Positions 32,505 through 44,479 of a stretch of DNA of 64,000 nucleotides are shown piece by piece. The stretch is from positions 15,031,334 to 15,095,333 of the forward strand of contig NC_084931.1 of assembly GCF_958298935.1 (NCBI RefSeq), written 5' to 3'. The stretch comes from Phragmites australis (taxonomy: Eukaryota > Streptophyta > Magnoliopsida > Poales > Poaceae). A program made the position numbers and the translations under genes. Numbering within the stretch: the first letter of the stretch is position 1; every line of letters begins with the position of its first letter. Below the pieces are notes generated by a model that made no database searches, was not told the origin of the DNA, and saw only the letters and a program-made list of their open reading frames with translations.

Positions 32505-34667
32505 ATGGCTTCAGATAGGTATTCCATAAAACTTTGTGTTTTCGATGGAGTTGATTTTCAGTTCTGGAAGGTGAAGATGGAGGTCTATATTCAAGTACAG
32601 GGCTTTACAATTTGGGAAAATTTCTACAAGCCACATGTGGCCCCTGAGAATAATGAAGTGACAGCACAGAACATGTCTCATGTCGAGACGAACAGCAAGA
32701 CAAGGAACCTGATCATTCAAGGCTTGGGAAGGAGCGACTTCGATCGAGTAATACATCTCAAATCGGCGTATGAGGTATGGAAATCACTCTGTGATTATCA
32801 TGAAGGTTCAACTACTATTAAAGTGGTACATCAAGATTTATTTAACAAAGATTACATGCGTTTTGAGATGAAGCCTGGTGAGTCACTAGATGATTACTTT
32901 TCTCGGTTTAATAAAATTCTTAGTAATTTATGTGCTGTTAATATTATATACTGATGCTGAGAATGCACGTCAATTGCTAGGAGCTTTAGATATGTCGGTA
33001 TAGGAGATGAAAGTGATATCTATTAGAGAATCTATTATCATGAGTACACTTACATTAGATGTTCTTTATTCTAAATTAAAAAGTCATGAGCTAGATGTCA
33101 TTGCTAGAAAGTATCCAAATAAATCAATTGGTTTGATTTCCCAACGTAACATGTCTACTTATGATTCTTCTTCATCAAGCTCTATTTTATCCTTTTTATC
33201 TTCACTAACTGATGAACAACTTGAGGAAATTTCTGAAGGTGATTTAGCGTTACTCTCTATTCGTATTAATAAAGCTTTGCAGAATGTGAGAGCGAGGAAG
33301 AACGGGAGAAGAGAACCTCCAAGATGTTTTGAATGCGGTGAGGTTAATCATGGAAAAATAAATTGTCCTAAGCTTGCAGGTACATCATCAAGTGAGAAAA
33401 AAGAGAAAAAGAAGCGTGCGTTCAAGAAGAAGAATTTTCTCAACAACAAAGGTTGTGCATCGAGTTCTTGCGGCGCTTGAGCAAGTCGATCTGAGTGATG
33501 TTGATTCGGAGAGCAGTGAAGATGACACACCATCTAAGGGCAAGACGATACGTAATTTGACAGGATTGTGTCTTATGCAAGCAATAAGGAAAGCTCTATC
33601 GAGGATGAACTTGATAGCGATGGTAACGATGATCTACCCACTTATGATGAATTATCTAATGTTGTTGTTCATCTTGGTACACTCTTAGATAAAAGAAACA
33701 AGAAAATTAAGAAAGATGATATTTTGATTGAATCACTTAATTCTGAAATTGCAAGACTTAAAACATTGATTCCTAATGATGATGCTTGCAAGTCATGTGA
33801 CTTAATTTATTCTAAGCTTACTTCTCTTAGAGATATTCATGCTTCTACTCTTGAGAAACTTAGAGAAAAAATTGAAAAGAAACAAAAGATGCCACTTGTT
33901 GTGTTGAATGACAAACAAAAAAATGATGCCACTTGTTCAACTTCTAATTTGCTTGATTCAACTTCTTGTTCTAGTTGTTGTTCAATTCTTGAATCAAAAT
34001 TGCATGATGCTAATGTTAGAGTTTCTCAAATAGCTAGTGACATGGTTACTCATGAGGTTTTTTCATGCTCTAATTTTCGTAAACAAAAGAAACCCATGAG
34101 TGTTGCTTGTGAAAAGTACCCAACTCTTTCTAAACAAGTTGATTACTTGAAAGGAACTTTAGAATGTTTTTTTAAGGGAAAGAAAAATCTTAACCTGATT
34201 TTAGAGGGAAAGAAAAATCTTAACCTGTTTTTAGATTCATCTAAGCGAGTACATGTAAACAAGGTTTAGGTTCTGATCCTTATGCTCGTTCTAAGACAGA
34301 TGCACCCACTATTGTTAGAACTCTTGATCGTGGCAAATTTGAAACTCTTGCTAAATCTAAGAATGTTGCTTTTAAGTCTGCTGGATTGTTATCCTCTACC
34401 ATGAATGCAAATGTTGCTTCTCCTAAATCTAAGCATCATGTTAAGTACACTTGCACTCATTATGGTAGAGATGGTCATCTAGTAGGATTTTGCTTTAGAC
34501 TAGCTAAACAACAAAGGAAACAAAGGGTTAAAGCTATGTCTAATTTGAAAAAGGCATGTTTTATTACTCATAATGTTTTGACTTCTCATTATGTGCTTAG
34601 GGTGAAGCAAACACCTTTTGTTTCTAGTAACACAAGAAAAGCTAAAACTAATGTTGCTCATAAGTGA
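32505..34667 (+). pseudogene. Copia gag with zinc knuckle and coiled-coil part, frameshifted
   Basis: The first block (ATG 32505 to 32954) has the copia gag core: FDGVDFQFWKVKMEVYI, AYEVWKSLCDYHEG, FEMKPGESLDDYFSRFNKIL. A frame change near 32945 leads to 33007-33480, with LDVLYSKLKSHE and a zinc knuckle CFECGEVNHGKINC (C-x2-C-x4-H-x4-C). A third block (33568-34269) is a Lys/Glu/Leu-rich, probably coiled-coil segment with CKSC and SCCSIL cysteine pairs. The last block (34386-34667) has a cysteine/histidine stretch CTHYGRDGHLVGFC, where the second Cys is Tyr. The long coiled-coil tail resembles SIRE-type gag proteins. Nothing of pol follows. Confidence 0.8.
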
Positions 34668-34823
34668 TGAGAGGATTAGGCCCGATCTTCTGTTAGGTAA
34701 TGGTAAGTCGATTGCTGGAGACTTGACGTTGACGATACAATGCTTCCGATCAGGACAGAACGCAACCCTTGCAATCGCTACACCACTGCTCCGTTGGTTA
34801 TCAACCATGCGCGGCACGATTGA
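34668..34823 (-). repeat. LTR fragment, left piece (continues at 38062)
   Basis: It is similar to 14810-14930 in the same orientation and is split by the solo LTR at 34824-38061. Across the insertion the phrase resumes as attgacctcgccaagaag, parallel to gttgaccccgccaagg near 14930. Similarity to the 14805 LTR looks moderate by eye, so it is a related but different element. Confidence 0.6.
34819..34823 (+). other. Target-site duplication ATTGA (left copy)
   Basis: ATTGA precedes TGTGAGG at 34824 and follows ACGTGACA at 38062-38066. Confidence 0.93.
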
Positions 34824-37800
34824 TGTGAGGAACCGTCCAAATAGTATTCTAATTAATCATCAGGAGGATCATTATTCATAATCACAACCTCGACGATTAA
34901 CCAGAATACCATTCCGGTAGTCCCGGCACGTGTTTTGTGCCCAGGATCGGAACACATGCCTTCCAACTCAAATATCACAACACAGTTTAATAGAGAGCAA
35001 GTAATTAAGCTGTATTACAATACTTAAACATGCAGCTGCTTCCACAATTTACAACAAAAGAGGAACAACAACAACTATGCAGCGGAAGATAAACCTATAC
35101 AACAAAAGAGTATGGAGCCGTATGCCCTTAGGCTCCATACCAAAAGTGCCGGAGTTCGGAGTAGAAGGTGCTACTCCTGCCCGCCACTCTGATCGGCAGG
35201 CACAAAGTAGCCGAACACTGCCTCTTCCTCGCCAACCTGCGAACCTGAAAGCAACTTAAGGGCAGCACCCCTTAGTACGAAGGTACTAGCAAGACTTACA
35301 CAGTATGAGTATATATATTCTCGACTCCAAGGATCATGCATTTCAAGCTGTAGCAAGGATTAAGACATGTTTAAGTTCATTAAGCGGTAAGTAACCTAGA
35401 CTCTAGGTGTAAGCAACTGACTTAACCAACCACCGACTCAAACCCTGCCAACCAACTGATCAGAACAGATATATGAACAACAAGTGTATAAAAGCAAACC
35501 ATTCCCACCAAACCACCAACCACATACCCACCAAACCACCCCAATCCAACCATGCCACAACCCACATCGAAACTCTACGACCAAAACATAGTCGCTCGGT
35601 GGAGATAAGCGATAGCGATGCTCATGACCGAGAGCGCGGCAGTTCGAACTGATTATACACCCTGCAGGGGGATACTCCTGAACCCACACGACACAGGGAC
35701 CATACGGCTTGTGCCACCCTCTAAGATGCACACAAGGGGGTACCCGTGACAACCTTTCCCAACCAGGCCCAACCATGTGGATCAACCATAGCTCGACGAG
35801 GCGGTACTAGAACTACTCCCCGAGCAAACTAATACCGCTAAAAGCCCGGACTCAAACCGGACTCACACCGTCTACGACGAGGCCCACATGACCACGTCTG
35901 CGAAGGTAATCAGCTCGCCTACCATTATATCAGCATGTGGTGAGTAAGGTAAGTGCTAAAGCCAACTACACCGATGGTCGGTGCTTAACCAGTGCAAGCG
36001 GTCTACGGTGTCCGGGTTCCCTCCCCGAACTGCCTGAGGACTCCTCGTGAGCAGATGACACCCCTAACACCGCCCACACCTCGTCTCAACTCACCACTCA
36101 CCAAACCGACTCATCATCAACACAACCATAAGTGTGAACAAGTAATAATAAGCCCTAGGCTCGCAACAACGGTGGACGCCGTCGTCGACTTCTACCGGAA
36201 AGCCTGAGTACCACTAAGCATAGCGAACGATAATTAGACCTCGACGACACCACTAGGCTCCATGGAATAACACATGACACGTGACCGAAATGGGAGAATG
36301 CATCGGCATAGGTTCTACCCAACTCGGTACCCGACACATGCAATGTATACATAAGCGTAGATAACATATTAAATTTTCAAGTAGACACGGTGCAATATGA
36401 ACGATGCTTGCCTTGCTGCCCTGGATCAGAAAGGTGGGACGCCTCACGATCGCCCACGGCCTCCGGGATCGACGGATCGGCGTTCACTATAGAGAGCAAC
36501 GCGTGCAATGTAATGAGCATGTATGAAATGCGACCATATAAGAAAAATATGCTCCACAATACATGGAAATATTTTTCCCAGATCACACTATGCAAAATAA
36601 GAGTTTTCCCAGTGGTCTCACGACTTTCGAACATGGCATTGACTATTTGTGCTTTAACTAAGCTGAAACACATTTAATCATTAAATAAATTCTCAGAACG
36701 TATTTAATGAGTTTCAACATTTTAACATGTAGTTCATATTCCTACGAAGCTAACGCAACTGGTCTCATGAAGTTTGGAGTTCGTACGAATTAACTATGAA
36801 TTTTAGAAGCTACCAGCTTCCAGGAAAACCTGATAACCGTCCTGCGCACTGCTACAGTGCTCGCGGTACAGGGGTGATCAGTGCTCGGGGTACCCGGGAT
36901 GAACCGTGCTCGGGTGCTCGGGGGAAACAGTACCCGGGAGTACTCGGGATGAACAGTCTCGCGTGCTCGGTGAACAGTACCCGGAAGTGCTCTGGGTGAA
37001 TCGTGCTCAGGTGCTCGGGTGCTCAGATGAAGGTGCTCGGATGAACAGTACTCGGGGGTGCTCGGGTGAAACGTGCCCGGGTGCTCGGATGAACAGTACC
37101 CGGGGTGCTCGGGGTGAACTGTGCTCGGGCGGTTGGGTGAACAGTCCGGGTGCTCGGGTGAACAGTACTCGGGCGCTACAGTAAAAAATCAGCCTCGTGC
37201 AGCTCCAGAACAGCAACCATTACGAAGGGAAAAACTGAGCTAAACTAACCTGGGAGTCTCTCTAAATCAAAAGTAAATATGCGTAGAAGGGTGTACAGGG
37301 TCTAGACTTTGCTCAACCGCCTAGCAACACGATTCCTAACTCAAATCCACATAAATCCTCATTTGTTCCCAGACTGAAGAACTTTAAGAACTTTGCCACC
37401 CTAGTTCCAGATTCAAGGTCTATCCAACCAAAAATGAGCATACTTGCCATGGGAGCCTAGCAGACTCACCCAAGGTCCTTTGCTGAGGTTGGTGACCGCC
37501 AGTTGAAGGAGGAAACGACGGAAAGTGGCTTGGAGAAGAGAGAAAAAAACTGCTGCTTCCTTGCTTCTCCCAAAGAACTCCGAAGAAGTTCAGAACCAGC
37601 TCGAATTCCTTCGGGGAAACTGAAAACGAATTGGATGGATGAGTAATCCTTGAGCTGGTGGTCACGTGAGTACCACATACGTACCTTGATCTTGCTCCCA
37701 GAAGTAGAGATCCAAAGGGGAAAAAGGGAGCCTAAGAGAGAGAGTGAGAGACAGCCAACTCCAACTTGCTTCCTCAAAAAGCCTTACCTGGTGGAGTGGG

Positions 37801-38061
37801 TGAGTAGTACGTATGGGCAAGTTTTGAGGGGGAGAGAGAGTGTTGTTGCCCACCTATAGAGAGATATTTTCCACCCAAGTGGGCCCCATTTACCTAGAGA
37901 AAAGTCCAGACTTGCTTCTAGCTCCTTTATTTCTCTTAGTTTTTCCTTCTCCCACCTCATTGATTCAAAGTGAGGTGCTCCAGTGACCCAAACTGGAACA
38001 TGAAGCTGAAATTGCATGTTTTAGGATTAAAACACACAATTACGGATATCAGGACGTGACA
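34824..38061 (-). mobile_element. Solo LTR of the Tekay family
   Basis: It starts TGTGAGGAACC and ends GGACGTGACA like the two LTRs of the complete element, is 3238 bp long, and is flanked by a perfect 5-bp duplication. No internal region is present. This is the usual product of recombination between the two LTRs of one element. It differs from the pair at 18862/27523 by more substitutions and by about 150 extra bases near 36590-36780. Confidence 0.95.
36840..37185. repeat. GC-rich minisatellite in solo LTR (copy 3, shortest)
   Basis: The same unit family as in the other LTR copies (gtgctcggg with gtgaacagtaccc), about 350 bp long. Confidence 0.88.
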
Positions 38062-38190
38062 ATTGACCTCGCCAAGAAGGCTAATTCCTGCAAGCGAATC
38101 GAGAACACAAGCAAGAACACGGAAGAACACAATCTGAAATTGTAAATATGATTAAGCTCACGAGTTGAAATTGCAAATATGATTAAGCTC
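38062..38190 (-). repeat. LTR fragment, right piece
   Basis: Continuation of 34668-34823. A 31-bp unit (aaattg-aaatatgattaagc plus tcacgagttg) is present twice in tandem near 38136-38197. The right edge toward the RSH1-like sequence is not sharply defined. Confidence 0.5.
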
Positions 38191-38197
38191 ACGAGTT

Positions 38198-38664
38198 GTT
38201 TTTGTGGGATTGGACATGTAAGTTTGGTACCCTGATTAATGTTAATTCTATGTATTATCAAGTTGTTGGCTAGATCAATTGCAATTATTTGATCTCAATT
38301 ATGATGGTGTACTCCCTATTTTTTAAGTCAATGATCTTGTGCCATATTCATATAACTTGCATTATCCTACAAGTTGCTAAGTTGACAATTCCCGTGCATT
38401 GCTTATTGTCTTTCTTAATAGTGTATTTTCTTGTATAATCACATCTTGGGTGTGTATTCTGTGAAGTATTTGATAGCAATGTGAACTTGTTCACAACAAC
38501 ATTGTCATATTTATTCATGAAATTTAGTTCGATATAGCGTCAAAGGTTATTGGTTTTAGCTCTAATGTTGTGGAAAATTGATAAATAATCCTTCTGTTCT
38601 TTATGCCAGCTCCATTGTTATTTGCTATCCTCCAACCTGATGGTTTCTATCTGATCTGTTCAAG
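38198..38664 (+). other. Probable intron of the RSH1-like gene, no coding frame
   Basis: The AT-rich stretch ends in a pyrimidine-rich acceptor ctgatctgttcaag directly before coding sequence at 38665. It shows no transposon motif, so I read it as original intron. Confidence 0.5.
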
Positions 38665-39123
38665 TTTCCAAGTTAAGCCACCTGAGCAAACTTGCTCTTG
38701 ATAACAACACATCTAGCAGGACTATTGAAGCTGGTCGCTTGCATACAATGCTTCTTGCAATGGCTGATGCTCGAGCTGTTCGAATAAGGCTTGCAGATCG
38801 CTTACATAACATGGAGACCTTAGAACCTTTGCCTTTTGTCAAACAACAAACATTTGCCAAAGAGACCAAGGAGATTTTTGTGCCTTTGGCTAATCGATTA
38901 GGGGTGCTAGCTGGAAAGACCAGCTTGAAAATCTTAGTTTCAAGTATTTGAATCTAGAAGAGAACAAGGAATTGTCATCCAAACTTGCAGAATCCTTTGA
39001 CGAAGTGCTAATTACATCTGCTTTGGATAAACTAAACAAAGGCCTGAAGGAAGCCAGTGTCTCATATCACAATCTTTCTGGGAGGCACAATAACCTATAC
39101 AGTATTCATTCCAAGATGCTAAA
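38665..39123 (+). pseudogene. RSH1: RelA/SpoT homologue (RSH1-like), exon covering the end of the HD domain and start of the synthetase part
   Basis: The exon starts after an AG acceptor (38664) and reads [14 protein letters not shown], then [43 protein letters not shown] one-base deletion near 38910 shifts the frame. It then reads [32 protein letters not shown] and SGRHNNLYSIHSKMLK to a GTATGT donor at 39124. RSH enzymes make and break (p)ppGpp in plastids. LADRLHNM belongs to the HD hydrolase domain and GRHxxLYSIxxKM to the synthetase region, where the usual Lys after GRH appears as Asn. The exon is followed by another at 56349, with an LTR element in the intron. With the frameshift and no further exons seen, it is a gene fragment or pseudogene. 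Confidence 0.8.
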
Positions 39124-39171
39124 GTATGTCAAAAGCATTCTTTTTTGAATTATGTGTAGTTTAACTGTTTG

Positions 39172-39176
39172 ATAAT
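39172..39176 (+). other. Target-site duplication ATAAT (left copy)
   Basis: ATAAT precedes TGTTGGAGC at 39177 and follows the second LTR at 56294-56298. Confidence 0.9.
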
Positions 39177-40070
39177 TGTTGGAGCAAGAGTTCGTCTTGC
39201 CCCAGCAAGTATGACGAGAGTTTCTTCTAAGGAGGAGACTCAAGCTTGGAGACAAAGTTTAAGAGGAAGGAACACCACGATATATTGATGGTAGAAAAAT
39301 ATATCACTCTGGGAGGAGTATCGCAGCGTGACTTGGTGTGTTTTCACCTTTGTGTCTTTTTTTTTGCTATCTTGCTCCTTGTCCCCCCCAGAGAACCATA
39401 GCCTCCTATTTATAGGGCCGTGCGTAGCTTGGCATACAAGTTATCAAAATGTACAAATATCCGGGATCTGACCGAATTACTGGGCCTTATCCCGGATAAC
39501 TACCTTCTACCCTATCGAGGAGATAAATATCCACCATGGTAATTCTCATGGTGCCTGCCCTCTGAAGGGGGCGAGCCAGTCACCAACTGCAGCCAGCGCC
39601 ACATTGTTAGGGGTGTTAGGGCAGCCTCCATCATGTCGGGGTGTCGGAGCGGCGTCCACTAGCCTAGGTATTTAATGTCAGTCACCTCCTCGCAGGCAAA
39701 GCACGACGGGTGCTTCCCTTTTGGCAGATCTTTCTTGAGGCCTGATGACTCACTCAGTGGGAGACCGAGCCTTTGGGAGGCTGAGCCTCCGGGAGACGGG
39801 ACTCTGGAAGGCAAGGGCTTCGGGAGGCTGAGGCCTCGGAGACCGATCCTTTGGGAGGCTGAGCCTTCAAGACGCAGGGCTTCAGAAAGATGTGGCCCTG
39901 GAAGATGGAGGCTTCAGGACATCGAGCCTTTGGGGGGCTGAGCCTTCGGGAGGCAGAGCTCCGGAAGGCCAGGGCTTCGGAAGGTGGAGGCTTCAAGAGG
40001 TCGATCCTTTGGGACGCCGGGCTGATTAAGCCAAGGGACCGTCGGGGGTCCTTGATAACGACCCCCAACA
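39177..40070 (-). repeat. 3' LTR of Tat element B
   Basis: It runs TGTTGGAGCAAG...CCCCCAACA. The 3' half holds a degenerate 25-35 bp repeat around gggaggctgagcctt (39735-40030). It is about 135 bp longer than its partner, with extra sequence around 39570-39740. Confidence 0.92.
39407..39414 (-). promoter_or_regulatory. TATA box in the 3' LTR of Tat element B
   Basis: The minus strand reads CCCTATAAATAGGAGGC. The same core is at 55765-55772 in the partner LTR. Confidence 0.75.
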
Positions 40071-40582
40071 GTAGCCCCTCGTGAGGGCAACAAGCTGAGC
40101 GATCAGGCCCACGGTTCCTTTGGAGCAGGGCCCCCGGCGGTTGCTGTCTTGTGGTTGATAGCTCGTGGTTCAAGTATTGCTTGGCTTGTCAGGGACGGTT
40201 TGACCCAGGTGACAGAATGACATGCTAGATGACGTTGGTGACAGGGGGCATTGAATGCGCCCTGGGGAGAAGTGCGGTCCTACCCTATCAGGCGAGGCGT
40301 GGGACGTGTGTTGTCTTGTCGTTTGGGGGTTAAGGGAGTCGGTTTTGCTCCCCTATGATTTCGGCTTGGCAGGCGAAAGGACGGTGCGTGCGCTCGCCTC
40401 CCGAGGGGCAAGTTGCTCCTATTTGTAGCAGGAGGGGGATAGCTAAGAGCGACCTTTTTGCTAACTCCGTGTTCTCATGTGCCTTTATCTTTGGCATATT
40501 TTGCTTTGTGTGAGTTGTCCTTTGATCCCTACTCTTCTCTCTCTCGTAATCCAGCACCTTTCACCATCCTCCTGCGGTTTGT
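40071..40582 (+). other. Region between the 3' LTR and aORF start; possible aORF promoter
   Basis: The first bases (gtagcccctcg, 40071-40081) are the complement of the cgaggggctac motif just before the LTR. The rest is non-coding. There is no clear TATA box on the plus strand. Confidence 0.5.
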
Positions 40583-41417
40583 ATGGCTAGCTTGAGTACC
40601 CCGAGTGAAGCTGGAACTCAGGTTGTGGGGGAGATTGCCGAAGTAGCCACACCGGGGGACCCTCAAGTGGCGCCAGCTTCCCCGTCACTGATGGGAGCGC
40701 CATCAGGAGTGGAGCTCCGGCGTGCCAGCAAAAGCCACTACCAGCAAACCACCACACTGGGGGCATCTATCATTGGTGATGAGGAGCTCGACTGGATGGT
40801 TAGGGAGGGGAAGATTCCCTCCTGAACTGTCGCTCGGCCTCCGCTGGGCGAGGAGGTCCCGAAGCCCCTAGCCCATGAGGTCGTGGAGTCTAAGGCCTTC
40901 TTCGAGGCGGGCCTGGGTTTTCCCTTGGTGCTGTTGCTCGAGGTGGTGTTCTGCCACTTCTACGTGGAGCTTCTGCAGTTTCACACCAACACCATTGCCC
41001 GCCTGGCCACCTTTGACTGGGCCCAGCGGGTGGAGGGGTGCGAAGGGAGGGTGGATTTCTTCACGGCCCTCCACTTTGCTAGCTGCAGCCGAAGCTGATC
41101 AAGGTTGAGGGGATGAAGAGGCCCCTTAGCTTCGGGAGTGTCAATTTCCAGATACAACCGCAGTATCGCGATTCCTTCCCGGCGAAGGCCGTTAATGGCC
41201 AGTGATATACCGGCTGGTTGCAGCGGTGGTTCTACTACAACATCGGCCTAACATCGCCCCTTCATTGCATGAACCGGGATATTGCGTATGTTCCGGAGCC
41301 GGAGATGGGGACTACAGATGACCAGTTCGCCTCATGGCTGGCCCTTCTCCGGAGGGTGGCCAAAAAGATGAGCATGCGTGACCTCATGGAGGAGTTCACC
41401 ATGTTGTGCATTCGACC

Positions 41418-41422
41418 CGTTC
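41418..41422 (+). other. Target-site duplication CGTTC (left copy)
   Basis: CGTTC precedes TGTCAGGACC at 41423 and follows GGATGTTACA at 46632-46636. Confidence 0.9.
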
Positions 41423-44400
41423 TGTCAGGACCCCGAACCCGGGTTCCCCTGTGCCTCCTGTATCAGTCCCTGGATCAAGTAGCTGATACGCACAGAATTC
41501 AACATAATGATATCAAATACATACTTCAAATACAAATAAGTAAAATAAATACCTGAAAAGAGAAAAGATGATCTGGTGGACAAGAATCCACAGCAGATCA
41601 GCCAGGCAGAAGAGCCTACAGCGCAGCGGAGCGAAACGACGATGCAACCCAATGCCACAGGCAACTCGGGTGCGGACGCGACCTTAGACTTCTTCTCTTC
41701 GACTTCATCTGGGTTGAGGTTGATATCCAACTCAACAATCTGAAAGCAACAAGACTGAGTACGGAAGGTACTCAACAAGTACTATACTACTTCAAAGGGG
41801 TTAATAGATGCATAAAGAATATCTCAAGGATAAGGCTTTACGGCATAGTTTTAAGCGTAAAGCAGGTTTTATGCAGGTATCCAGTTATATTCTCCATTGT
41901 TAACCTTTTTGAAATAAATGTAACAAAGCTTTTGAAAACAAAGGCAGGCATCTTCTGTTGGTACTGAGTATCACCTCAAGTCCCCAACGCATTAGAAGGT
42001 GACCTGATAGCAAAGCTTTCGAAATAGTTTTAAAAACCAAAACCAAGGTAACAAGTTGTATCTGGGGGTTTTCAGTCCTGGGAGGGGCTATACCTCACTC
42101 CGCAGTCCCTTTTTATCACATCTGGTGTACCTCTAGTACCACACAGCTTCTGGCGGATCGAGCCAGGAACCACATCACACGGACATCTAGTCCACACACT
42201 CACTCATCAAAACTCACACACCCAGAGTCTATTCAAGTGAGGTCAATGCTTTGCATGTCCATGACCGTGGACACGACTATTCAAATAGGTTTACACTCTG
42301 CAGAGGTTGTACAGCTTTACCCATACGATATGCTCAGCCTCCACCCGTTGCAAGCGGAGGAGCGAATCATACCGAGACTCTCCAAACACCTTTCCTGCCG
42401 GGCTTTTCCACGAGACACGCCAAGTTCCAGAGCTGCATGTTCCGAAGGTCAGCCTCCATTTTTAAGCCTAAGCCGGTCCCTGAACCTCCAAACAGCGGGA
42501 CAGATAGACCCCTGGCTGCTCGTTGCTCTCAGCCTCCTGGTATGATGCCCAACTCAGTCCAGTGAAGGAAAATCAAGTCCTGCCCATACAGGACGCATGG
42601 TTGCACGGGGTGTCTAAGCATGACGGCGCAAGACTCGGTCCTTAAGCGGCCGGGCTAGGCATCTTCACGGGCAATGAATACCATCATGTAACTCAAGCCC
42701 CCAAGAGCATCCTCCCCGGAGGACTACTCTACCTGCCCGCGCCAAAACAGTTTTCACCCATTTTTACACATCACCTTCCATGTCCCACACGACATCAAGG
42801 ATTTCACCACAATCACGGAATTCACAACCATCAAGGAATCATGGTATATGAGTTATCATTGATAACAGCAAATTGATCTCCGAAGAGAAGTGTTTTAAAA
42901 GCAATATCTCCGAGGAGACGTATTTTAAAAGCGACATCTCCGAGGAGATGTATTCAATCCTAAGCATGCTAGATATCAAGGTGTCGTCTATTGTTAATAT
43001 ATATAACAACAGGTATTCCTAGGGTGATATGTATTCTGGATGATGACATGTATGGCATGGCAGTGTTGATAGGGTTAACTACTACAAGTAGTTTGAAAGA
43101 AAATGCAATATATAGCACATGCGATAATAAGTCCAATTTTAGTTGATCATATATATTATTCGAAAACATAGGTTCAGTATGATCAAGGAAATAGGACTTG
43201 CCTTCTTGAAGGGTCAATTCAAGATTGGTCTTGTCTCTTGAGTTTCCCAGGGTTCTTCTTCATCGTTGGACCTTGCCTTCAGTTCCTTCCTCGCGTTCTT
43301 GCTTAGAACCTTGACTTCGAGTCTACGCATATTAACGATAAAAAGCGCACAATGACTATGTAATTGAACACCAGAACAAAACCAATAGAATACCAAAGCG
43401 GAAGAAGAACAACGGAAAAAACGACGAAAGCTAAATCTAGCGGAAGACGATCGGCAACTCTAATCAACACGAAGCTAGTACACAAAGAATAACGGAATAA
43501 TCTAGCGAAGCTAGGCTAAGCTATTAACCTAGTTGTTTTATCAACTTAAGAGAAAACCTGAACAAATCACGATTAACTAGGTGAACTCTTATTAGATTAA
43601 CTATCGAAGGACGACAACTAGAGATTCTACGTGTAGGTGAGTGCACGTGTACATGCATAAATATATTGTAATACTTACGTTTATATGTATATGAGCATGT
43701 ATACATATATACGTAAGTATAACTCTAGACGATTATATATGCTTACGTGTGGAGATTAAATATTCTAATCTATAGCACTAAAACATGGTCGTTTAGCAAC
43801 TAACCTTAATTATCTAGTGTTGTTTAATTGCCACACTAATTAAGTTATACTCTAATGCTATCATAAAAGCATACAAGCAATTAATTAATTAGATTAATCT
43901 ATCCTTTGAATCTAATTAATTAATTATTAAAAAGGTATTCAATTAATTAATTACTAATGATAAAATATTCTATCATATTCTATTAACATATATTTATTTA
44001 TTTAACCACTACACAGGTTAACCTATTACCTTAATTGAACTAAGATTAATTGTAAGCCATCACATGAAATATCACATGAAATAACAATACATTGCAACAT
44101 TGATTAAAAGATTAATCTAAAACCTACCCTTTAATTCATATGATGATTAACCTACACTTAAGAGAGATTAATATAAGCAACTTAAATATGATTATATCTC
44201 AAACACATTTATAGAATTATCTAAACTCGACTTTATTTGTTAAAGGAGAAAATCTAAATCTAGATCAAATACCGCAATACAAATAATTACCAAACGAGAA
44301 AATTAAACGAACTCCAAAATTTACAAGATTTGGCATGGAGGTAGATTATGATTTTAGAGGAATATTGGCGAAAGAATCGCCGAAATCGGAGTTGAATTGG

Positions 44401-44479
44401 AGGAGATATGGCTATCGGAAGATTTACCGAAAAGATAAATCTGGAAATTAAAAAGGACTACTGTTTCACAAACTCGGTC

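Larger units (their letters stand above)
31819..34667 (+). mobile_element. Ty1/copia fragment (SIRE-like): LTR end, primer site, gag
   Basis: It consists of a partial 5' LTR (to about 32453), a primer site, and gag with two cysteine-rich motifs. It stops at 34667 without protease, integrase or RT. The left end abuts the truncated gypsy gag and the right end abuts an LTR fragment. No TSD was found, so both ends look like deletion or recombination joints. Confidence 0.7.

Noticed and set aside
38665..39123. The RSH-like exon considered as a bacterial relA/spoT gene or organellar transfer
   Set aside because: It has GT-AG intron borders in phase and plant RSH1-type residues, so it is a nuclear plant gene fragment.
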